In this document: positions 56,170-64,000 of the stretch, one piece after another | Layout of the letters: each line of letters starts with the position of its first letter | Position numbering within the stretch: the first letter of the stretch is position 1 | Assembly: GCA_003550325.1 (NCBI GenBank) | Contig: QKWP01001169.1 | Span: forward strand, 1-64,000 | Direction: 5' to 3' | Length of the DNA: 64,000 bases | DNA from: Gigaspora rosea | Lineage: Eukaryota > Glomeromycota > Glomeromycetes > Diversisporales > Gigasporaceae | The notes under the pieces: model-generated | What the model was told of the DNA's origin: nothing | The model's database searches: none | What the model saw: only the letters and a program-made list of their open reading frames with translations | Made by a program: the position numbers and the translations under genes

Positions 56170-56629
56170 TTTAAAGGTCACATTCTTATTATAAATATGC
56201 TAGTACTATCCCATATTTGGTATACAGCTACTATCTTACCTCCTTCATATAAACAAATATCAGAACTTAACAAAATTATAATGAAAAGCATTAAAGGTAA
56301 TTCAAATATACTACCCCGATACTCAATATTTCAACAAGCATATTCTACACACGGTTTACAGGCACCAGTAATTACAGATATCCTAACTAGTGATGCCACC
56401 AAAATTGATTTTTGAAAAAGGCCTATTTCGTCTTCATTAGAGAAAATTAAAATTTTTTATAAGGAAGAGCAAATAAAATTTATATAGATATATTTCTTAT
56501 AATTTTGTCTATTTAAAAAAAATATCAAATAAATTTGTCTTTCAAGTAAAATAGGTCAAAAACAATTTCGTCTTCAAATTTTAATTTCAGGTTTTAGAAC
56601 CTGAAATACTTTCGTCCTCATATATAATC

Positions 56630-57052
56630 TAGTGATACAAATCGATGAAAATTTTTCAATCGATTAGTTGATAGATCATTTTATCCAACTAATCGATTAA
56701 TCGATTTTATTCAACTAATCGATTAGTTGGCGATTAATTGACCAATCGATTAATCGATTAGTTGACTAATCGATTGACCAATCGATTAATTGAATAAATA
56801 ATAAACGAAACTTGGCAAAATACACGTAAGGTAGCAACTGAAAACAGCCGGGTTGACTTCTTATATGATCAGTTGATTAAACGACCAATTGATTAATTGA
56901 TTAATTAGTCAATTAATCAATTAGCTGGCCAATCGATTAATCGATTAGTCGACTAATCGATTAATCGATTAAGTTGGGTCTATAAAATTCAAATCGATAA
57001 GTTATCAACTTTACAACTAATCGATTAATTCGATTTTCGATTTGTATCACTA
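56630..57052. mobile_element. 423-bp hAT MITE built of ATCGATTA motifs
   Basis: Ends TAGTGATACAAATCGA on both sides (TAGNG, hAT-like). Flanks ATATAATC (56622-56629) and GTATAATC (57053-57060) match at 7 of 8. The interior is crowded with AATCGATTAATCGATTAG-type repeats on both arms around a unique centre (about 56800-56860). Inserted in LINE B's 3' part. Confidence 0.8.
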
Positions 57053-57410
57053 GTATAATCCTAACAGCCCGCATAATTAATATATGGATCAAGCTCTTAA
57101 CTGGAAATAATTTATGGACAAAAATAGAACGAGATATTATAACACAGCAAATTCTTAATAAAGGGGAATTTCAATAAATGTAGCTTTTTCTTCCAATCCT
57201 ATAAAAACTAAATTCCGGCCTGATAGATGGAAGCCTTTTATCAAGGTCTGGAAGAAGATGGAAGGATCAATTAGTGAAAACAAAGAACCATGGCCTTGGG
57301 TTCCTGAATCTATATTATTAGCAAATGAACAAAGCAATACATATTCTGTTAAAAAATGGTCCAATTTCTTAGAAACAAATCAATTACTACATCAGCGAAT
57401 TATATATACG

Positions 57411-59239
57411 TAATCTTACGTAAGATATGACAGCCCGTAATATTATGAAAATCTTATGATTGATACGGTATATTACGTAATATATTACGTTATATTACGT
57501 TAATATTACAGTTATTATTTCGAAATATTTCGAAATATATTGCGAAATATTGCAAAATAGACCAAATAAAATAATGCGAATTACCTACCCTACAGGGGTC
57601 AGTACTCATGCAGATCAATAAACTAATGTGCACAGGAGGTAATGTTTTGATATTTTTGCATTGTTTCACAATATTTTGCAAATTTTCGCAAATTTTTAAA
57701 ATTTATTAAAAATAAATAAACGATATACATATTTATATAATCATGCTTTTTTACAGGTTTTTGCAATATTTTCAAGGTTTAGCAATTTAATATAAAATTT
57801 AATATTTTTTATTTATTATTTAATATAATAATATAAAAAAAAAGCAAAAAAAAAACTTTATTAAAAAATTACATATTTATTACACCATCGTGTAATACTT
57901 ATTATACATATTTATAGTATAAAAAATAAAAAACTGTATTTAAATCAAATCGCTTTGACCAATGTATCATAGCGAGAAAAATTTGCCTATCCCAAAGTAG
58001 AAATTTCATACACAAGTACAGACAATAGCCCAATGACCCAAAAATAACTAACGACAATGCCTTTACAGTTCCAATAAAGACTCTGCGATGGCATCAGTGA
58101 CAGTTTCAACAACCTTCAATGATAACCAATGATGGTCCAGCAGTGGCTCTAACAAAAAACTAAGAAACAATATCCTAACAAAGACTCCACGATAGCATCA
58201 GTGACAGTTTTAGTGATGGCTTCAACGATGATCCAATGATGGTTTCATCGGTGGCTCCAACATATCACTACAAAAAAAACTAAGAAACGATGTCCTTAAA
58301 AAGAAAAACAAAAAGAGAAGCAGTAAAAAAAAAAAATAAAAAAAAAGGATACAAAAAATTCTTCGTAATGGCCAAAAACAGCATGACTTAATAGTACCTA
58401 AAAACAAAAAAACAAAATTAGCAAGGCACCAACAAGAAAACATACATAGAAAAATGCAAAAAAAAATATACCAGACAACATCAACGAACAACTGCGAAGA
58501 AACAACAACCTAATAGTACTTGAAAAAAAACACTCGAAAAAAAAGGATACACATGACGGCCAAAAAGACAAAGCGCAAGCAAACAAAAAAAAGACACAAG
58601 AAACACGAAAACACAAACATACAAGAAAAAGATACAAGAATACTAGAAAACACACCAATCTAAAAAAATATACAAACACACAAAAAAAGGATACAAGAAT
58701 ACCGACACCTAAGCGAAGATACAACAAACCTACACCACTAGCAAAAATACGACAGCCTATAACCTAAAGAAAAGAAGTTAGTAAAGCTCAAACTTAAGGG
58801 CAGTGTCATTAATCACCTGATTATTTTTTATCAGAGGCCTACCCCCTCCCTTTTTCTTAATATATAAATAGTCAGGTTCTTATATATAATTTCAACTTTT
58901 TTTACCCTCCTCCCCCCTAAAAAATCACCTGATTTTTGTTACTCCCCTAATCCGCAACCGAGCCATTGTTTGAAAAATCTTCCTAAATTAATCCAAATTA
59001 TACAAATTGCTATCATACTATAGATTGGAAATAATTATAAAAGGTCTAAGTTAACTATTGTCAGGTTTTCTAGTCTACTTGATGAAAAAAACAAAAAAAA
59101 ATTTTTAATTTATTTAATTCATTGCTGAGATGCTCACTCCATCAAAAAAAAAAAATGAGCCCACAATTTTTGCAAAACACAATAATTAAATATCATGACT
59201 TCTCGATCAGAATAAATGTATATAAGCCCAAATATATGA
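57411..59239. other. intergenic; repeats and A-rich low-complexity tract
   Basis: At 57410-57530 there is a palindromic TATTACGTAATATATTACG-type tract. From 58260 to 58740 the + strand is an A/C-rich tract whose minus strand gives Phe/Cys-rich ORFs that are artefacts. At 58812 and 58924 two ATCACCTGATT segments flank a pyrimidine-rich stretch. No gene recognised. Confidence 0.4.
58076..58300 (+). repeat. tandem duplication of about 104 bp
   Basis: AAAGACTCTGCGATGGCATC at 58076 and AAAGACTCCACGATAGCATC at 58180 begin two units that share CAGTGACAGTTT, CAATGATGGT, GTGGCTC and AAAACTAAGAAAC in order. Confidence 0.7.
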
Positions 59240-59561
59240 CGAAATATTTGTAAGATAATAAAGATATTACGAGATATCCCACATCCTAACTTTGTTGAAT
59301 TTTATGCTGTAATTAACAGTGAGTAATTTGCATTTACTTTATCAGTAATGCGTATTCTTTAAGATTATTTAAAATTTATGTTAATGATAAATAAATTCAT
59401 TTGCCGGCATTGTCTTGGTGATGAAGTTTGCTGAAGATGGAAATTTAAGGCATTATTTAAAAAATGATAATTTGGAAATTATTAAAAAATTAAAGATTGC
59501 AAAAGATATTACGGAAAGCCTTAAATTTTTCCATGACAATAATATTGTACATTGTAATATG
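59240..59561 (+). pseudogene. protein kinase fragment
   Basis: Two exon-like pieces. The first ends HPNFVEFYAVIN followed by donor GTGAGT at 59320. The second reads IVLVMKFAEDGNLRHYLK, IAKDITESLKFFHDNNIVH, CNM, then donor GTAAGC. These are the beta4/beta5, alphaD and alphaE regions of a kinase of the type also present at 50437-51480. The catalytic loop would read HCN where HRD is expected, so the essential Asp is replaced by Asn. No good acceptor precedes the second piece. Glycine loop, DFG and C-lobe are missing. A hairpin repeat (59637-59792) sits where the next intron would be. Confidence 0.65.
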
Positions 59562-59636
59562 GTAAGCTTATGTGATTTTCTACAATGATTTTAAAGATCT
59601 TTATTACTATAAATTAATTGTAAATATATATACAGT

Positions 59637-59792
59637 ATATACAAATTCCTGGTTATTTTTGTAAAATCCTAGTAATTTCTAGATACAATATATCAGGATA
59701 ACAATCTGGGTTCTAATATTTGCACTTTATAAAATAGAACCAGAATGTTATCCGAATTTGATAAGCTACCAGAATTTTGCTGAAATAACCAG
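59637..59792. repeat. dispersed hairpin repeat, copy 2
   Basis: About 156 bp, highly similar to 19091-19236, with an extra TGTAAAATCC in the left arm that matches the right arm better, so this copy is the more complete palindrome. Confidence 0.65.
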
Positions 59793-61179
59793 TACGACGA
59801 ATCAAATATTTCTTTATTAGGATAGATTCTTTATGTACATATTTTAAATTTTATTTCCTTTTATATCTAACAAAAACAAATTTAGTATTATCATTAAAAT
59901 TACGTTGCATTTTTATATATTATACCAAAATGAAAGTAATTAGTGGCTGGGTGGTGTAGTCATATGCATAACACTAGGTTTCTGCTCTATAACAAAATTG
60001 CAGCACGGAATGATACTGCAATACAAAAAAATTTGGATATAGAACTACACGAACCTGCACGTAAATCTATACAAGACAATGTATGATAAAGCACATTTAC
60101 AGCACATAAAAGGGCACAGATTTTGTGCAACAGTGCACATACAAATGTGCAATTTTATGTTTTTTCACGTGCATTGTCTCATGCATATTTACGTGCAGGT
60201 AACATATAATAGCATATATCCATACATAACACATAATAACATATATCCGTATATACATTTATATGTATTATTTTATTAACTAAATTTTATAAGTTTATTA
60301 ACTAAATTTTGTTAATTTTTATTAATTAAATTTTATTAACTAAATTTTATTAATTTTATTATACCAGTACGATCACATGAAATGTGGAGGGATGGTTCCG
60401 TTCAACTTTTTGGTGCGCTATATTTTTCCTATTTTAGAAGGTACTATGTTCATCGGATTTTTTTCCTATTTTAGTAGATATTGTGAAAATATCATCGTGC
60501 ATATGTGTGAAGAAATTGGCATCGTGAGAAAATTATGTACGTGCGTGTGCTGAAAACTGTGGGAATTTTAAATTTGTGTGTTTTGACGTTCTATCTATGC
60601 AAAAACTTGAATCTCTAAATACACAGTAACTACATATTGGCTATAACCGAAAACTGTAGGAATTTTAAGTTTGTGCGTTTTGACAAATATAAGTCTCTAA
60701 ACGCACATATCTATTTATCCTCTTTCTTTTCTTATTGTAAAAAATGACGACATTCGTGCAAATGTACCTTTATGAAATATATAATTGGTTAATACTTTGA
60801 AATGCTTATATGGTCTATGATTATGTTGAAATTTCAATTAAATTAATTAATCAGCATTTATAATGCTATCTTTATTGGGATTATGTTCATCACTAACTTA
60901 TTGAAATTGTAATTATTATGACATTTCGAATAAATAGATAAGTCAGCTTTTATATACTAACTTTACAGGATTGTGATCATCGCTAATTGTAATTTGTTAC
61001 GACATTTATCGTAATCAATGAGTGAAATTAAAACTTGAGAATCAATTATTCTTATGCCAACACTTTTCTGCTTCAAATTGACTTTTTTTCTTACTTTTCA
61101 CACTACTGCTCTTGTTATTTATGATTTTTTAAAAATTTTAACTTTCGCTCGTTATGTGCGCTTTGTAGATATTAGGTTG
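59793..61179. other. intergenic without recognised gene
   Basis: AT-rich. Near 60545 and 60645 two related segments (CTGAAAACTGTGGGAATTTTA, CGAAAACTGTAGGAATTTTA) are repeated about 97 bp apart. No coding signal; the 66-codon ORF at 60079 has no motif. Confidence 0.35.
60270..60362 (+). repeat. short tandem repeat TTATTAACTAAATT
   Basis: Four to five imperfect units of TTATTAACTAAATTTTA-type sequence. Confidence 0.7.
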
Positions 61180-63960
61180 AAATATAATAACATGCATTAA
61201 TGAGTCACATACTGAGTTTCGCCAGAATATTAAGGTTTGTAACATTAACCTACAATAGAAAGCATAATGACTCCAATTCAAACTAAGCCTTAACCATTTA
61301 TTGTGATAATTAGAATAGTGAGCAAATTTTGTATGTATCATGCATTGAATAGGTTTGTAGAGATTTTTTGTTTTTACAATAATCTAATACGATAATTTTA
61401 ATGCAAACTAATTCAACCTTAACCACATACTGTGATCACTAAAATAGTAGTAGGCTTTGCAACAGAATTCTTACAAAATAATAATTGCTTCAATGCAAAC
61501 TACTCATATATAAGCTATGCAAAGTTGGTTTTTCATTTTGCATTACATGAAATTTGAAAACTTAGGTCAGTTAGTCAGATTTTTTTTTTTGTTTTTAATT
61601 TACTATAAATTAATGGAATAATGTTCACATCTACTAAGGCTATGCAAGATTAATTTTTTATTTTGCATAGCAAAGAACCAAAAATTTGGGTTGGCAGGCC
61701 TCTATTGGATGACACCAGATGAGAATAGTAGAAAAATAAATGTCAAAAATAAACAACTGGTACAGTTGGGATCTAAAAAAAAAAGAAAAAATCAACTTTT
61801 GTGTGTCCTAAAAATTAAAACAAAAGTAATGCAGACTATGATTGCCAGAATAACAGGTAAATATAGTTAATTTTTTGTTTTACATTACTTCAAATCTGAA
61901 ACTTGGGTCAGTCAGAAATTTGTAGATTACTACATACTCAAATAATCACTTGATTGTTATCTGATTGCACAATTGTAAAAGATTGTAAAGTGTGTTTTTT
62001 GGCTAAAAATTTAATATTAATTTCTTATTTTATAAAATTTGTTGGCCATATCTATGCTCACTAAAAAATTATTGTTCAATTGCACAACCAGACAACAATT
62101 AGGTAATGTTTGCCAGAATAGCAGATGATTTTTATTTTGCATTACGTGAAATCTAAAAACTTAGGTTGATTAGTCAGTTTTTTTTTTATTTTTTTTTTTT
62201 TTTGTAATTTATGTTCACATTTACTAAGATTATGCAAGATTAATTTTTCATTTTGCATGGCAGAGAATCAAAAAGTTAGGTTGTTAATCACATTTTTTTG
62301 CTACTAAATTGGACAATTGTGAAAAATTAAGGTCTCTAACCAGATGAGAATAGTAGGAAATATGAATGTCAAAAATAGCAGGCAAATGTAGTTGTATTTT
62401 TATTTTACATTTGTATAAAATCTGAAAACTTAGGTCAGTCAGTTTGAAATTTTGTTTTTGGTTTTTTAATTTGCTATAATTATAATATAGAATAATGTTA
62501 TGTCTACTAAGCCCATGCAAGGATAATTTTTATTTTGCATAGCAGAGAATTGAAAAATACACTTTTTCACTAATTACAATAATACTAATAAAACTAACTC
62601 AACCTTACTATATATTGTAGTCACTAAAATGGCAAGTAAATTTTGCAACACAATTATAGAAATTATGGTAATTCCAATGCAAATAAATTCAACCTTAATT
62701 AAGGGTTTGTTAAAGCCAGGTGAGGTGCATTTAATATATTGATCTACATGCTATAAAATTATATTATTGATGTTTATATAATTTGCTAACCCTTAACTTA
62801 TCAAAAAAGTAACTCTAGCTGCATCAAAAAGCTAGTTCTAATACATCTGGCTTTACCGTTTCTCCTTAATTAAATATGTACTATATGTCATTAAAAGGGT
62901 AGGTAAGTTTTGTATAAAATTTTTCACAGTAAAAAATGGTAAAAATCACCATATTCATCCTGTCAAAATTTTGTATCCTGGGCTGCCATTTTCTCATATA
63001 AAATAATTTTAGTTTATACTGAACAACTTTAACTATATACTACAGTTCTATAATATAATTTTTTTATAGTAATTTATGGTAATGTTAAAGTCACAATACT
63101 CTTATTACAAGCATATTTGACTTTAACTACATACTGTAGCACCGGAACAGCAAGTTCAATATCAGAATTTTCACAAACCTATAGTAGTAATCATGATAAA
63201 AATCACAATACAACCCAATTCAGCCACACACTTTAGTCATCAGAATGGTAAGTTTTATAATAGAATTTTTACAGTATTATTGAAATTGCAATAATTTCAA
63301 ATACAACCAATTTAACATAAACATGTTTATTATTTTTGGGAATAATGGGTAATTTTGCAACTAATTTCTTATGATAGAAATTATAATTATCCCAACGCGA
63401 ACTGATACCACTTTAATTAGGCACGCAAAATTTATTTTTAGTTTGCATAACCTGGTTCAAATCCTGGTTAATGGGTCAGATTTTTTCTTTAAAAAAAATT
63501 TAATTTTGCGTGTCCTAAATTAATTCATATTTACATCTTAGGTCATGCAAAGTTAATTCTTCAGTTCGCATGGAATCAGAAAATTTTGATTATTTTTTTT
63601 ATCGGACCTATCGGATAAGTCTGGAAAATTAAAGTTGAAAAAAAAATGCCAAAAATGTAAATATTGGCACAATAGGAATTTAAAAAAAAAAATGGAAAAA
63701 TTGTTAGTAGGTTATGCAAAACGAAAAATTAACTCTGTGTGGCCTTATATATTGTGGTAATCAGAATAACAAATAAGTTCTGTAACAGAATTTGATACAG
63801 TAACTAATGATTAGATCATATCAATTTTAATAAAATCTTCACATTGTATACACCATATTTTGCGACTTAGTTTGCAACAGGATTTTTACAGTATTTGTGT
63901 TAGAAAACTATAATTATAATGTTAGCTACTACAGCCTTAATCAAGAATTTTTTGCAGTAG
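61180..63960. repeat. field of interspersed degenerate repeats
   Basis: Three short sequence classes recur many times in the same orientation. One is CAACCTTAACCACATACTGT followed by CACTAAAATGG and TTTGCAACAGAATTTT (about 61418, 62597, 63124, 63225). One is TTTTGCATTACGTGAAATCT followed by AAAACTTAGGTCAGTTAGTC (about 61537, 61880, 62133, 62402). One is CTATGCAAGATTAATTTTT followed by TTTTGCATAGCAGAGAA (about 61642, 62230, 62513, 63545). No ORF of note. Related fragments occur at 430-660, so both window ends carry the same repeat population. Confidence 0.6.
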
Positions 63961-64000
63961 TTAATATAATTAAAAATGCTAAATAAAATGAGTGGTGCAA

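Larger units (their letters stand above)
54785..57410 (+). mobile_element. LINE B: 5'-truncated non-LTR retrotransposon
   Basis: Reverse-transcriptase palm is readable: LLLDQQKAFDHVNHQFL (motif A, Asp), ISRGVHQGDPLSPLLYLL (motif B), ATYADDLTIGL (motif C with catalytic Asp pair). Then comes LNFKGR, interrupted by a 705-bp insert. Coding resumes HILIINMLVLSHIWYTATIL, and LPRYSIFQQAYSTHGLQAP, until TGA near 56413. After a second insert it resumes ARIINIWIKLLTGNNLWTKI and, with a frameshift near 57175, PDRWKPFIKVWKKMEG and VKKWSNFLETNQLLHQRI. The endonuclease and fingers are missing. A stop in frame at 54827 shows the left end is damaged. Catalytic residues are present in this fragment but the element is truncated and interrupted, so it is not functional. 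Confidence 0.85.

Noticed and set aside
58222..58727. Phe/Cys-rich minus-strand ORFs of 89 and 109 codons
   Set aside because: Antisense of an A/C-rich low-complexity tract; they resemble membrane segments only by composition.
63444..63490. GGTTCAAATCC resembling a tRNA T-loop
   Set aside because: Flanking bases do not pair as a T-stem and no acceptor or anticodon arm is present.

Overview
The window looks like AT-rich nuclear DNA of a fungus, most likely an arbuscular mycorrhizal fungus of the Rhizophagus type (inference). The base composition, very short introns with GTAAGT/GTATGT-like donors, and the protein families seen all fit: a secreted-and-anchored Kelch protein, an F-box/leucine-rich/kinase composite, a BTB-BACK-TLDc-like protein, a hybrid-type histidine kinase and a DUF659-type hAT transposase. 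I saw no tRNA gene, rRNA gene, CRISPR array or prokaryotic feature.

Very little is intact. The one convincing complete gene is a five-exon Kelch membrane protein on the + strand (4250-5966). A small Cys/His-rich ORF lies at the left edge (44-289). A tentative two-exon secreted peptide (21896-22105) and a coiled-coil terminal exon (29856-30155) are weaker. All other protein-coding homology is broken: a BTB-BACK-TLDc-like pseudogene (19963-21440, -), a multi-frame relic ending in a RING-like module (23016-25130, -), a histidine-kinase fragment (27120-28190, +), an hAT transposase (32358-35009, -), an unrecognised multi-exon family (45731-46937, +), an F-box-LRR-kinase composite (50437-52948, -) and a kinase scrap (59240-59561, +).

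The rest is a layered transposon graveyard, and many insertions can be read to the base because their target-site duplications (TSDs) survive. They include a solo LTR (1459-2205), two copies of an 8-bp-TSD MITE carrying telomere-like repeats (9540-9712, 13408-13586), a 1.37-kb foldback element made of about five hairpins (11866-13236), PIF/Harbinger-like MITEs with TAA/TTA duplications (10640, 26519, 41972, 30960), a TTAA-flanked MITE inside the hAT transposase (33650-33789), a second large foldback (38528-39268), an 8-bp-TSD MITE (39375-39555), a 2.9-kb non-autonomous hAT (40655-43529), a 1.37-kb Mutator-like unit with a 9-bp TSD carrying a 24-bp minisatellite (43705-45078), and two LINEs. 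LINE A ends in a poly-A tract (46940-49912) and holds a 122-bp hAT MITE; LINE B (54785-57410) holds a 705-bp tRNA-derived SINE-like insert and a 423-bp hAT MITE.

The right end (61.2-64 kb) is a degenerate array of dispersed 60-bp-class repeats with no coding signal. One cross-cutting pattern deserves checking: several nonsense codons in unrelated pseudogenes fall where tryptophan is expected.
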